A DNA stretch of 64,000 nt from Micromonosporaceae bacterium KJ-029 (GTDB taxonomy: Bacteria > Actinomycetota > Actinomycetes > Mycobacteriales > Micromonosporaceae), in the NCBI GenBank assembly GCA_005402585.1, contig BIFP01000068.1:248001-312000 (forward strand), given 5' to 3'. Made by a program: the position numbers and the translations under genes. The notes beneath the pieces are model-generated. The model ran no database searches and was not told the origin of the DNA. It worked only from the letters and a program-made list of their open reading frames with translations. Shown here in pieces: positions 8,810 through 17,196 of the stretch (positions within the stretch are counted from its first letter, which is position 1; every line of letters begins with the position of its first letter).

Positions 8810-9655
8810 ATGCGACAGCCGCGCGGGGACAGCCGGGGCATCCTCGACCCGGCCCGGCTGATGCGGCGGGTCCGGTTCCGCCGGCACCTGCCCGCCGCCG
8901 CGCTGCGCCGTTGGGTGGAGCACTACTGGCTCGTCGACTGGAACCTGACCGAGCCGTTCGAGCAGCGGGTCGTACCGCACCCGGCGGTCAACGTCGTGGT
9001 CCAGCACGACGGCGACGGGCCGGAGCGCGCCGAGGTGGCCGGCGTCGGCCGGGAACTCTTCTCGATCGCTCTCACCGGCACCGGTCGGGTCTGCGGCGTG
9101 CAGTTCCGGCCGGGCGGCTTCCACCCGTTCTGGCGGCGGTCGGTCGCCGAGCTGACCGACCGGCGGTGGCCGTTCGCCGACCTGGCGGACCGCTGGCCCC
9201 CGGCCGCGGCGCCGGCCGGTCCGTCGGCGGCCGGCGGCACTGCGATCGGCTCCGGCATCTGCGGGGGTACGGACGCCGAGCGCTGCCACGCCCTCGACGA
9301 CCTGCTGACGAGTTGGGCGCCCCGACCGGACCCGGTCAACGACGAGGTGATGGGGCTGGTCGAGGCGATCCGGACCGATCGGGGCGTACGGCGGGTCGAC
9401 CAGTTCGCCCGGGACCACGGGATCTCGGTCCGGCGGCTGCAACGCCTCTTCGTCACCCACGTCGGGGTCGGTCCGAAGTGGGTGATCCGCCGGTACCGGT
9501 TGCACGAGGCGATCGAGCGGGCCGCGGGTGAGCCGCCGGACTGGGCCGGGCTCGCCGCGGAACTCGGCTACAGCGACCAGGCCCACCTGGTACGCGATTT
9601 CACCGCCGTCACCGGCGTCACTCCCGGCGCGTACGCCCACGGGGATCGGCGTTAA
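8810..9655 (+). CDS. AraC-family transcriptional regulator
   Basis: This 281-residue protein has an N-terminal effector-like domain (VEHYWLVDWNLTEPFEQRVVPHP, then GVQFRPGGFHPFWRRSVAEL), resembling the DUF6597 type. The C-terminal HTH_18 double helix-turn-helix includes VRRLQRLF and LGYSDQAHLVRDF...GVTPGAY. ATG 8810 is preferred: the first conserved residues follow soon after it, and longer versions overlap the divergent gene. The TAA stop lies inside a 54-bp intergenic repeat. Likely targets are itself or the divergent DinB-like gene; this is inference from position. Confidence 0.85.
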   Translation: MRQPRGDSRGILDPARLMRRVRFRRHLPAAALRRWVEHYWLVDWNLTEPFEQRVVPHPAVNVVVQHDGDGPERAEVAGVGRELFSIALTGTGRVCGVQFRPGGFHPFWRRSVAELTDRRWPFADLADRWPPAAAPAGPSAAGGTAIGSGICGGTDAERCHALDDLLTSWAPRPDPVNDEVMGLVEAIRTDRGVRRVDQFARDHGISVRRLQRLFVTHVGVGPKWVIRRYRLHEAIERAAGEPPDWAGLAAELGYSDQAHLVRDFTAVTGVTPGAYAHGDRR

Positions 9656-9704
9656 GAAGGGACCCCTGCTCTACCGCAGGCGTTAAGAGGGGGCCCTTCC
9701 TTAC
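9651..9704. repeat. 54-bp intergenic repeat, copy 1
   Basis: GTTAAGAAGGGACC...GTTAAGAGGGGGCCCTTCCTTAC. A second 54-bp copy is at 45067-45120 with an identical right half. Both copies end 3 bp before the stop codon of a minus-strand gene. It fills the gap between two convergent genes and contains the AraC stop. Self-complementary GGGCCC cores suggest a hairpin, possibly a terminator element. Confidence 0.7.
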
Positions 9705-9707
9705 ATC

Positions 9708-11243
9708 TCAGTGGCGGCGGAGGGCGACGACGGCGACGTCGTCCTGGATCTCCTCGGGGGCCAGTTCGACGAGCAGCCGCCGGCAGAACCGGTCGAGGTC
9801 GGCGTCGACCCGGGTGGCGCAGACCGCCAGGGCGTCCAGTCCCTCGTCGATGGTGGTGTCCCGCCGTTCGATCAGCCCGTCGGTGTAGAAGACCATCGTC
9901 GCCCCGGCCGGTAACACGAACTCCAGGTCGGCGGGGCGGGGCGCGCGCACCCCGAGCAGCGGCGCGGAGTGCTGCACGTACTCGGCCCGGCCGTGCTGAC
10001 TGATCAGCGGCGGCAGATGGCCGGCGCTGGCCAGCCGGACGTGTCCGGTGGCCGGTTCCAGCAGCAGTACGCAGATGGTCGCCAGTTCGTTGGGGAGCAG
10101 CGTACGCATCAGCTCGTTGACCCGGTGCAGGATCTCGCCCGGCTGATGCCCCTCGACCGCGTACGCCCGCAGCGCGTGCCGCAGCTCGGCCATCACGGTG
10201 GCGGCGTGCAGGGAGTGGCCGGCCACGTCGCCGATGGCCAGCAGCAGATGGCCGTCGAGCATCACCAGCTCGTAGAAGTCGCCACCCACCTCGGTCCGGG
10301 CGCTGGCCGGCTCATAGCGGACGGCCAGGTCGAGCCCGGCGATCTCGGGGATGCACCGGGGCAGCAGGCTGCGCTGGAGGGTCACCGCGATCCGGTGCTC
10401 CTCGTCGAAGGAACGTTGCGCCTCCACCGCGGACGCCACCGCCTGCGTGAGCTGGACCAGCACCGGGGTGCGGGCGGTCTGCGTGGCCGTGGGCACCGCG
10501 ACGTAGATCGGCGCGCGGTCCTCCCGCAGCCGGGCGGCGGCCACCGTGACCGTGTCGCCCGGCGGCCAGTCGACCAGTGCCCAGCCGGCCGGGTCCTGCA
10601 CCCGGACCGTCGCCCCGGTCGGTAATCCGCTGTCGTCGACGGCCCACGGCACGATCCTGCCGTCGGCGCCGGGACCAGCGCAGATCCCGGCCAGGCAGTC
10701 GCCGTCGAAGGTCTCGGCGACCACCACGGCGGGGCTCTTGAAGATCTCCGCGGCACCGGTCGCCGCCGCTTCCAGCAGCCGGCTGAAGTTCGGCGCGGCG
10801 TGCACCGCCACGGTGGTGTCCGCCAGCCCGGTGAGCCGCTCGGCGAGCAGTTCGGCCCGCCGCCGGGCCTGGTAGTAGCGCAGCACCGCGTGGGCGGTGG
10901 CGACCAGTTCGCCCGGCTCGATCGGCTCCGCCAGGTACGCGTCCGCCCCCCGGGTCAGCCCCTGCGTACGGTCCGTCGCGTCGATGGCGTGGGCCGACAC
11001 GTGGACCACCGGCAGCGCGGGATGCCTCGACTTGATCCGCTCGCACACCTCGAATCCGCTGAGGTCCGGCAGCCGGACGTCGAGCACCACCAGGTCGACC
11101 CGGTCGGCCTCGACCCGGCTGAGCGCCTCGGCGCCGGTCTCGGCCTCCAGCACGGTGAACCCGGCCCGGGTCAGCCAGCTCACCAGGAGGTAGCGCTTGG
11201 TCCGACTGTCGTCGACCACCAGCACTGTCGCGGAGCCGTCCAC
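9708..11243 (-). CDS. Response regulator with SpoIIE-type PP2C phosphatase output
   Basis: This 511-residue protein has a receiver domain at residues 5-125 with phospho-acceptor Asp55 (LVVLDVRLPD). A GAF-like central region (about 140-290) follows. The C-terminal SpoIIE phosphatase domain has VGGDFYEL, GDVAGH, FYTDGLIE and DDVAVVAL metal motifs. By family it would dephosphorylate a STAS anti-anti-sigma protein when its receiver is activated, a role like RsbU/RsbX. It is the last gene of the stressosome operon, one base after the histidine kinase stop, so the kinase is the probable phosphodonor. The divergent STAS protein at 15453 is a plausible substrate. Confidence 0.88.
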   Translation of the reverse strand: MDGSATVLVVDDSRTKRYLLVSWLTRAGFTVLEAETGAEALSRVEADRVDLVVLDVRLPDLSGFEVCERIKSRHPALPVVHVSAHAIDATDRTQGLTRGADAYLAEPIEPGELVATAHAVLRYYQARRRAELLAERLTGLADTTVAVHAAPNFSRLLEAAATGAAEIFKSPAVVVAETFDGDCLAGICAGPGADGRIVPWAVDDSGLPTGATVRVQDPAGWALVDWPPGDTVTVAAARLREDRAPIYVAVPTATQTARTPVLVQLTQAVASAVEAQRSFDEEHRIAVTLQRSLLPRCIPEIAGLDLAVRYEPASARTEVGGDFYELVMLDGHLLLAIGDVAGHSLHAATVMAELRHALRAYAVEGHQPGEILHRVNELMRTLLPNELATICVLLLEPATGHVRLASAGHLPPLISQHGRAEYVQHSAPLLGVRAPRPADLEFVLPAGATMVFYTDGLIERRDTTIDEGLDALAVCATRVDADLDRFCRRLLVELAPEEIQDDVAVVALRRH

Positions 11244-11244
11244 G

Positions 11245-12594
11245 TCACGTCCCGTCCGCCGACAGCGAGACCGTGAAGGTGCTGCCCCGGCCCGGCTCGC
11301 TGGCCAGTTCCAGGGTGCCGCCGAGCAGGGTCACCAGTCGCCGGGCGTACGGCAGGCCGAGGCCGGTGCCGCCGGCCCGGGCCGGGCCGGGGGCCTGGTA
11401 GAACTCCTCGAACACCCGCTCGTGCAGCTCGGCCGGGATGCCCGGCCCGGTGTCGGAGACGGACAGTCGCCAGCTGCCGTCCCGCCGCTGCGCCCGCAGC
11501 CGGACCTCGCCCCGGGTGGTGAACTTCAGGCCGTTGTGCAGCAGGTTGCGCAGCACCTGGGCGAGCAGCACCGCGTCGGTACGCACCGTGGCCGGCGCCG
11601 CCGGCTCCTCCACCACCAGCTCGACCTCCGGGCTGGTGGGCAGCGCCCGGAGCGTGCCGCGCAGCTGGCCGAAGACGGCCCGCAGGTCCACCTCGACCAG
11701 TTCCGGTTCGATCCGGCCCGACTCCGCCTTGGCCAGGTCGAGCAGCTCGTTGACCAGCGTGAGCAGGTCGGACGCCGAGGAGCGGATCAGGCCGACCTGG
11801 CGCTCCTGTTCGGTGGTGAGCGGGTCGGACGCGGAGTCGCCCAGCAGCCGGGCCAGCCCGATGATCGCGGTCACCGGTGCCCGGAGCTCGTGGCTGACGT
11901 TCGCCAGGAAGCGGCTCTTCGACTCGCTCGCCGCGCGCAGCTGCGCCGACTTCTCGTCCAGCTCGGCGTAGAGGGCCACCACGCCCCGGTTGGTCGCCTC
12001 CAGCTCGTCGGTGAGCTGCTGGTAGAGCGCCAGCACGCCGCGGTTGGTCTGCTCCAGTTCCTCGTTGAGCCGGGCCAGCTCGTCGCGCTGGCTGCGTACC
12101 TCGTCGAGCGCGGTGATCAGCTGCGAGTTCTGGGTGGCGAGTTCCTCCTCAAGGGTGCCCGGTACGCTCTCGCCGAGTTGGGCGCGCAACTCCGCGAGAC
12201 GCTCTGGGGTGAGCGCCTGCGCGGTGAGCGGAACACGTCGCGACATCCTCACGACCGTATCCCGATCTCCCGTCACCACGCTCAACGTGTCCACCAGCCG
12301 CACCACCGCGGCGGAGTGGGGCTCGTAGCGTCCGTCGGGCAGCGGTGTCACCGGGGTCAGGTCGATCCGCAGGTGGCGCCGGCCGTCCGCCGTCTCGGCG
12401 ACGGCGAACACCACGTCCGCCCCGCCGACGGCGTGGAGCAGGTCCCGGGCGACCTCACTCAACGCGGTGGCGATCCGGACCTGATCCTGGTGCTCCAGGC
12501 CGATTGCCGCGGCGACCTCCCGACCCCGCTGGCGGACCACGAAGATGTCCTGCTCCACCCGCAGCGGCATCTGCAGCAGTGGGGCGGTGCTCAT
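11245..12594 (-). CDS. Hybrid RsbT-like ATPase / histidine kinase
   Basis: This 449-residue protein begins with an RsbT-like region (about 10-110). A coiled coil (about 130-228) follows, containing two copies of a LExTNRGVxALY repeat. The classical HisKA box has His235 (ANVSHELRAP), and the HATPase domain contains VLRNLLHNGLKF, DTGPGIP and GGTGLGLPYARRL. No membrane segment is seen, so it is cytoplasmic. ATG 12594 overlaps the upstream stop by 4 bp (ATGA). The following receiver-PP2C gene is its likely partner. Coupling a histidine kinase to the Rsb module would let phosphorelay and serine/threonine partner switching converge. Confidence 0.87.
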   Translation of the reverse strand: MSTAPLLQMPLRVEQDIFVVRQRGREVAAAIGLEHQDQVRIATALSEVARDLLHAVGGADVVFAVAETADGRRHLRIDLTPVTPLPDGRYEPHSAAVVRLVDTLSVVTGDRDTVVRMSRRVPLTAQALTPERLAELRAQLGESVPGTLEEELATQNSQLITALDEVRSQRDELARLNEELEQTNRGVLALYQQLTDELEATNRGVVALYAELDEKSAQLRAASESKSRFLANVSHELRAPVTAIIGLARLLGDSASDPLTTEQERQVGLIRSSASDLLTLVNELLDLAKAESGRIEPELVEVDLRAVFGQLRGTLRALPTSPEVELVVEEPAAPATVRTDAVLLAQVLRNLLHNGLKFTTRGEVRLRAQRRDGSWRLSVSDTGPGIPAELHERVFEEFYQAPGPARAGGTGLGLPYARRLVTLLGGTLELASEPGRGSTFTVSLSADGT

Positions 12595-13604
12595 GACCAG
12601 GACCTCGCCACCAGCACCCCGGCGTCGTCGCGCCGGATGCCCGCGTCCCGCAGCAGGGTGGCGGCCACCACCAACGGCGACCGTCCGGTGAGGCCGGGGT
12701 AGTCGGCCAGCTGCCACCGGTCGACCACGCCATCGGTGTGCATGACCAGCAGGCTGCCGGGGTCGAACGGATAGTCGTACTGCCGGATCGCCGGCCGCTG
12801 GTGACCGGCGATGCCGGGCAGCGAGACCAGCCCGCGCCGCCCGCCGTCCCCGGTGGCCACGACACCGCCGATGTTGCCCAGCCCGGCGTACCGCAGCATT
12901 CCGGCCGCCGGGTCCGGCTCGGCCACGGCTACCGCGGCGCCGCGGGTGTGCGACAACGCCCGGTGCAGGTGCCCGACCACCTCGGCCGGGGGCGCCGCCG
13001 GGGCGTCGCGGAACGCGGTGAGCGCGGCGTCGGTGGCCGCGGCTGCCAGCGGCCCGTGCCCCAGTCCGTCGGTGACCAGCACCTGACGGCGGTCGCCGGC
13101 GATCCGCCAGGCGTGACCGTCCCCGCTGACCGCCTCCCCGGTCAGCGGCCGGGTAAGGCCACCCACCCAGGGGTAGTCGTCCTCCGCGTCGGCGAAGACC
13201 CGTACCGCGATGACGGTGCCCCGGCCCGGCCGCGAGTACGCGTCGAACCAGCTGGCCTGGCGAACGATCGCGCCCAGGCCGATGCCGAGGGTGCCGGTGG
13301 TGGAGTGCCCGTCGCGGGCGGAGTGGGTGAGGTCCGCCATGCCCGGCCCGGAGTCGACCGCGACCAGTTCCACGCCGGCGTCCAGTTCGCGGCGCACCGG
13401 CCGGAGCAGCAGTACGCCGTCCTCGGCGTGCTTGATCAGGTTGCTGGTCAGCTCGGCGGCGACGATGGCCAGGTCGGCGATCCGACCGGCGGTCAACCCC
13501 AACCGGTCCCCCAGCCGCTCGGCCGCCCGCCGCACGGCGCTGCCGGCGCTGCCGTTCTCCACCCGGAACCAGGTGCCCCGGTCGGATACCGGTTCGGCGG
13601 TCAC
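12591..13604 (-). CDS. Fused RsbT/RsbW-type ATPase and PP2C (RsbX-like) phosphatase
   Basis: This 337-residue protein has an N-terminal GHKL ATPase region (about 10-135: VAAELTSNLIKHA, DSGPGMAD, TLGIGLGAI). The C-terminal PP2C-like domain (about 150-337) has VTDGLGHGPLAAAA, YAGLGNIGG, MHTDGVVDRW and DDAGVLVARS. This architecture is common in actinobacterial rsb loci and resembles RsbX, which resets the stressosome by dephosphorylating RsbS and RsbR. The GTG at 13604 overlaps the rsbT stop by 4 bp (GTGA); a GTG at 13613 is an alternative. Substrates are inferred from operon position. Confidence 0.85.
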   Translation of the reverse strand: MTAEPVSDRGTWFRVENGSAGSAVRRAAERLGDRLGLTAGRIADLAIVAAELTSNLIKHAEDGVLLLRPVRRELDAGVELVAVDSGPGMADLTHSARDGHSTTGTLGIGLGAIVRQASWFDAYSRPGRGTVIAVRVFADAEDDYPWVGGLTRPLTGEAVSGDGHAWRIAGDRRQVLVTDGLGHGPLAAAATDAALTAFRDAPAAPPAEVVGHLHRALSHTRGAAVAVAEPDPAAGMLRYAGLGNIGGVVATGDGGRRGLVSLPGIAGHQRPAIRQYDYPFDPGSLLVMHTDGVVDRWQLADYPGLTGRSPLVVAATLLRDAGIRRDDAGVLVARSWS

Positions 13605-14020
13605 CGGGACCACTTGGTGATCGTGACCCGGGTGCCCTGGCCGGGAGCGGTCAGGATGTCGAACTCGTCCACCAGTCGCCGGGCTCCACTGAGGCCGAGG
13701 CCGAGGCCGCCACCGGTGGTGTAGCCGTCGGTCAGCGCAAGGTCCACGTCGGCGATGCCGGGACCGGAGTCGGCGAACACGATCCTGATGCCGGGCTTGC
13801 GGCCGTTGTCGACGGCGGTCACCTCGACGGTGCCGCCACCGCCGTAGACGAGGGTGTTGCGGGCGAGTTCGCTCGCCGCGGTGACCACCTTGGTCTGGTC
13901 GACCAGGGACAGCCTGGCCGCCACCGCCACCGTACGCACCATCTGGCGGACGCGTACCACGTCCTCGTCGCTGCCGACCGTCTGCTGCTGCGGGCGGCTC
14001 AGGTCGACCCCGCTGGTCAC
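13601..14020 (-). CDS. rsbT: Serine/threonine kinase RsbT (stressosome switch kinase)
   Basis: This 139-residue single-domain GHKL kinase has an N-box (ASELARNTLVYGGGG), a G1 box (FADSGPGIAD) and a G2 region (GGGLGLGLSGARRL). In Bacillus, RsbT is held by the RsbR-RsbS complex, phosphorylates them under stress and is released to activate a PP2C phosphatase. The GTG start at 14020 overlaps the rsbS stop by 4 bp, and its own stop overlaps the next gene by 4 bp, so expression is tightly coupled. Position directly after rsbS and standard length make the assignment firm. Confidence 0.92.
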   Translation of the reverse strand: MTSGVDLSRPQQQTVGSDEDVVRVRQMVRTVAVAARLSLVDQTKVVTAASELARNTLVYGGGGTVEVTAVDNGRKPGIRIVFADSGPGIADVDLALTDGYTTGGGLGLGLSGARRLVDEFDILTAPGQGTRVTITKWSR

Positions 14021-14430
14021 GGCGACGCCGTCGGCGCGGGGTCCGGCCCGTCGTCGAACTCGTCGTAATCGTCGTAGCCGCGGCCGGCCGCGACGAGTTC
14101 CATTCCCCGCTCGACGTTCAGGGCGGTACGAATGCCGTTGAGCGACAGCCCCAGCTCGACCAGGGTGATGGCGACCGCCGGACGCATCCCGACGACCACC
14201 GTCTCCGCGTCCAGCACCCGGGAGATCGAGGCGATGGTGGAGAGCATCCGCCCGACGAAGGAGTCGACGATGTCCAGCGCGGTGATGTCGATGATCACAC
14301 CGTGGCAGCCGGTGGCGACAATCCGCTCGGCCAGGTCCTCCTGGAGCGCGACGGCCGTCTGGTCGGACATGTCGACCTGGATGGAGACCAGCAGGATGTC
14401 GCCGATCTTGAGGATCGGCACCCGGTCCAT
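14017..14430 (-). CDS. rsbS: RsbS, STAS-domain stressosome scaffold
   Basis: This 137-residue protein is a STAS domain plus an acidic tail (YDDYDEFDDGPD). The N-terminus MDRVPILKIGDILLVSIQ is typical of RsbS. The phosphorylatable Ser57 lies in DIVDSFVGR, equivalent to the Bacillus Ser59 region. It sequesters RsbT until phosphorylated. ATG 14430 shares one base with the rsbR stop (TGATG); GTG 14433, one codon earlier, would give a GTGA overlap and cannot be excluded. The acidic C-terminal extension is longer than in Bacillus RsbS. Confidence 0.92.
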   Translation of the reverse strand: MDRVPILKIGDILLVSIQVDMSDQTAVALQEDLAERIVATGCHGVIIDITALDIVDSFVGRMLSTIASISRVLDAETVVVGMRPAVAITLVELGLSLNGIRTALNVERGMELVAAGRGYDDYDEFDDGPDPAPTASP

Positions 14431-15290
14431 CACGCCTCCCGGCGCGGCTGGCGGCGGCTGGCCTCGACCCCGCTGAGCCGCAGCACGTGCCGCAGTGCGT
14501 CGGCGAGGCTGGCCTTGGTGGCGATGTCACCGAACTCGATGCCGAGCGCGACGATGGTCTGCGCGATCTGCGGCCGGATGCCGGAGATGATGCAGTCGGC
14601 CCCCATCAGTCGGGCGGCCACCACGGTCTTCAGGATGTGCTGGGCGACCTGGGTGTCCACTGCCGGTACGCCGGTGATGTCGATGATCGCGTACGGCGAG
14701 CCGGTGTCGACCAGGGTCTGCAGCAGCCGCTCCATCACCACCTGGGCCCGGGCCGAGTCGAGGGTGCCGACCAACGGCACCGCCACCACGCCCTCCCAGA
14801 GCTTGACCACCGGGGTGGAAAGTTCCAGCAGCTGCTCGGCCTGGTCGGCGATCAGGCTCTCCCGGGTGCGGACGTAGCTCTCGAAGGTGAACAGGCCCAT
14901 CTGGTCGACCAACGCGGAGAAGGCGACGTAGTCGCGCAGCGTCTCGGAGGTCTGGTCGGTCTCCAGCACACCCAGCAACGCATCCTTGAGGGCGAACACG
15001 CCGGTGGCGGTCTCGGTGGCGGAGAAACCCTGCCGGGCCTGCCCCTGGGACAGCTCGGCGAGGACGGCCCGCAGCTCGGCCGCCTCCTCGGCGGCCAGGT
15101 CGCCCCCGCCCTTGCCGAGCGCATCGACCAGGGCGCGGTGCAGCTCCTGCACCTGCCGGACCAGTTCGGCCCGGCTGAGCCGCCCGCGTAGCTGCCCGGC
15201 GACGACCTCGGTCCACCGCTGGGTGATCTGCTCGCCACGGCTGGTCAGCAGATAGCTCAATCGACCGCTCTGGTCTGCACTCAGCGTCAT
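14430..15290 (-). CDS. rsbR: RsbR-type STAS co-antagonist (RsbRD-like)
   Basis: The 286-residue protein has an N-terminal helical RsbRD-type domain (about 1-155). The C-terminal STAS domain (about 165-280) includes VPLVGTLDSARAQ and DITGVPAVDTQVAQ, the two regions that carry the RsbT-phosphorylated threonines in Bacillus RsbR. There is no haem or LOV cofactor signature, so the sensed signal is unknown. It is the first gene of the six-gene operon. The 162-bp gap to the divergent STAS gene must hold both promoters. Confidence 0.9.
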   Translation of the reverse strand: MTLSADQSGRLSYLLTSRGEQITQRWTEVVAGQLRGRLSRAELVRQVQELHRALVDALGKGGGDLAAEEAAELRAVLAELSQGQARQGFSATETATGVFALKDALLGVLETDQTSETLRDYVAFSALVDQMGLFTFESYVRTRESLIADQAEQLLELSTPVVKLWEGVVAVPLVGTLDSARAQVVMERLLQTLVDTGSPYAIIDITGVPAVDTQVAQHILKTVVAARLMGADCIISGIRPQIAQTIVALGIEFGDIATKASLADALRHVLRLSGVEASRRQPRREA

Positions 15291-15452
15291 GGCAATACCC
15301 CCTTGACCCGGACCGGCCGGACTCTATCACCGGGACCCGGGAACTACTTGCCCCAGAGCAAGGGAATGACGATGGTTACCCGATCCCGCTCCCGTTCTGC
15401 GTATCGGGGCCCACGTGGGATACCGTTCCACCGATAACAGGAGGTCTGGCGA

Positions 15453-15809
15453 ATGTCCTTGACGGTGCACACGGAACAGCGCGGTGACGTGGTCGTCGTG
15501 TCGGTCGCGGGCGAGTTGGACATGGCCACCGCACCGCAGTTGCAGGACCAGATCACCGACCTGCTCGACAAGGGGCGCAGCCGCCTCGTGTTCGACCTGG
15601 CGAACCTCTCGTTCTGCGACTCCACCGGCCTGTCGGTGTTCGTCCGCGCCAAGAACAGCTGTGACGAGGCCGGCGGAGTGGTCCGGCTGGCCGCGCCGCA
15701 GCGGGGCGTACTGCGCATCCTGGAGGTGAGCGGCCTGGTGGAGGTGCTGCACACCTATCCGACCGTCGAGCAGGCGGTCGCGGGCGACCCCACACCGGCC
15801 TCCTCCTGA
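15453..15809 (+). CDS. STAS-domain anti-sigma factor antagonist
   Basis: This 118-residue single STAS domain has the canonical phosphoserine site Ser57 in FCDSTGLSVF, as in RsbV/SpoIIAA-type anti-anti-sigma factors. When dephosphorylated by a SpoIIE-type PP2C it binds an RsbW-type anti-sigma kinase and frees a sigma factor. ATG 15453 has a strong AGGAGG ribosome site 8 bp upstream. It is divergent from the stressosome operon and is the obvious candidate output substrate for its PP2C enzymes. No sigma factor or dedicated RsbW is visible in this window, so that partner must lie elsewhere. Confidence 0.9.
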   Translation: MSLTVHTEQRGDVVVVSVAGELDMATAPQLQDQITDLLDKGRSRLVFDLANLSFCDSTGLSVFVRAKNSCDEAGGVVRLAAPQRGVLRILEVSGLVEVLHTYPTVEQAVAGDPTPASS

Positions 15810-15819
15810 CCTCGGCCGC

Positions 15820-17145
15820 TCAGCCCTCGTCCTCGATGTAGCGAGGTCGGGCGATCACCATTCCCGCGCTGGTCTGCATCGCGAGCGCGACCAGCAGGAA
15901 CCCGATCGGCGCCGTCCAGCCTCCGGTGGCCTCGTAGAGGATCCCGACCAGCAGCGGCCCCAGCGCCGCGATCAGATACCCGGTGCTCTGAGCGAAGGCC
16001 GACAGGGCGACCGTCCCGTCGGCGGTGCGGGCCCGCAGGCCGATGGTGGCCAGGATGAGCGGGAACGCCCCCTGACCGAGCGCCAGCAGCACCACCCACA
16101 GCACCGCCCCACCCCGCGGCGCGAGGGCCAGCCCCAGGTAGGCCAGGGTGGACGCGGCGGTCAGCGAGAACACCAGCGGACGCAGGTTGCCCAGCCGGCC
16201 GGCCAACGCCGGCATCAGCAGCGCGATCGGCACCCCGAGCGCGGTCACCCCGGCGAGCAGCAGGCCGGCGTCCTGCGGCTGGAAACCCGAATCTCGGAAC
16301 AGCTGGGCCAACCAGCCCATGATCGCGTACCCGCTCAGCGACTGCGCCCCGAAGTAGACCGCCATCGCCCAGCCGAGCCGGGTGCGTGCGGGCCGGATGC
16401 CCGGCCGGGGCGCGGTGGCACCCCGGGTCGCCCGGCGCGCGGCGGTGCGGGCCCGCAGCGCGGCCGGTAGCCACGGGAGTACGGCCACCGCGGCGAGCCC
16501 CGCCCAGACGCCGAGCCCGGCCCGCCAGGAGCCGAAGGCGTGTGCCACCGGCACCGCGGACGCGGCGGCCACCGTCGTGCCCACGGTCAGCGCCATCGTG
16601 TACGCCCCGGTGACCAGCCCGGTGCGGTGCGGGAAATGCTGCTTGACCAGCATCGGCAGCAGGATGTTCGCCACCGCGATCCCGGCCAGCGCGAGCGCGC
16701 TGGTGAGCAGGAAGACCACGGCGGACCCGGTGACCGCCCGCAGCACCTGACCGATGGTGAGGGCGAGCATCCCCAGCACCAGCAGGCGGGCCGGGGAAAG
16801 CCGGCGGACCAGCCACGGTGTGGCCGCCCCCAGCCCGGCGAACGCGATGGTGGGCAGGGTGGTGACGAAGCCGGCCATCATCCCGGAGAGGGCCAGCCCG
16901 ACGCGTACCTCGTCGAGCAGGGCGCCGAGGCTGGTGACGGCGGCCCGCAGGTTGAGCGCCACCAGCAGCATCCCGGCCAGCACCAGCAGTCCACCGGTGG
17001 CACGGGGCGTCCGATCCGCGCTTCCGCCGACGACCGCGTGCCCGGCCGACGTGGACCCGAGCGGGGTGTCCCCGATCGGGTCGCCAGCGGGCCCATCGGC
17101 GGTCGCGACAGGGGTGGTCGGGGTGCCGGCGGGTGGCGGGGTCAT
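15820..17145 (-). CDS. MFS transporter, CynX/NimT family
   Basis: The 441-residue protein has a polar, low-complexity N-terminus of about 50 residues and then about 12 membrane helices. LNLRAAVTSLGALLDEV at the first helix and LPTIAFAGLGAATPWLVRR at the second are typical of the CynX/NimT (cyanate/nitroimidazole) MFS branch. Substrate is unknown. ATG 17145 is preferred over the in-frame 17202 start, which would overlap the divergent regulator. The divergent FCD regulator and the palindrome between them suggest that it controls this transporter. Confidence 0.85.
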   Translation of the reverse strand: MTPPPAGTPTTPVATADGPAGDPIGDTPLGSTSAGHAVVGGSADRTPRATGGLLVLAGMLLVALNLRAAVTSLGALLDEVRVGLALSGMMAGFVTTLPTIAFAGLGAATPWLVRRLSPARLLVLGMLALTIGQVLRAVTGSAVVFLLTSALALAGIAVANILLPMLVKQHFPHRTGLVTGAYTMALTVGTTVAAASAVPVAHAFGSWRAGLGVWAGLAAVAVLPWLPAALRARTAARRATRGATAPRPGIRPARTRLGWAMAVYFGAQSLSGYAIMGWLAQLFRDSGFQPQDAGLLLAGVTALGVPIALLMPALAGRLGNLRPLVFSLTAASTLAYLGLALAPRGGAVLWVVLLALGQGAFPLILATIGLRARTADGTVALSAFAQSTGYLIAALGPLLVGILYEATGGWTAPIGFLLVALAMQTSAGMVIARPRYIEDEG

Positions 17146-17156
17146 GGCCTCGAACC

Positions 17157-17196
17157 TACAATCATGGGATGAATTCCAGCGAGCTGGTGTAACCAG
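17157..17196 (+). promoter_or_regulatory. -10 element and FadR/GntR-type operator
   Basis: TACAAT at 17157-17162 is a plausible -10 for the plus-strand regulator. CTGGT-GTA-ACCAG at 17184-17196 is a perfect 13-bp palindrome matching the TGGT-N-ACCA operator pattern of FadR-subfamily GntR proteins. It sits between the transporter and regulator starts and reaches the regulator's GTG, so it fits autoregulation and repression of the divergent transporter. Confidence 0.6.
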
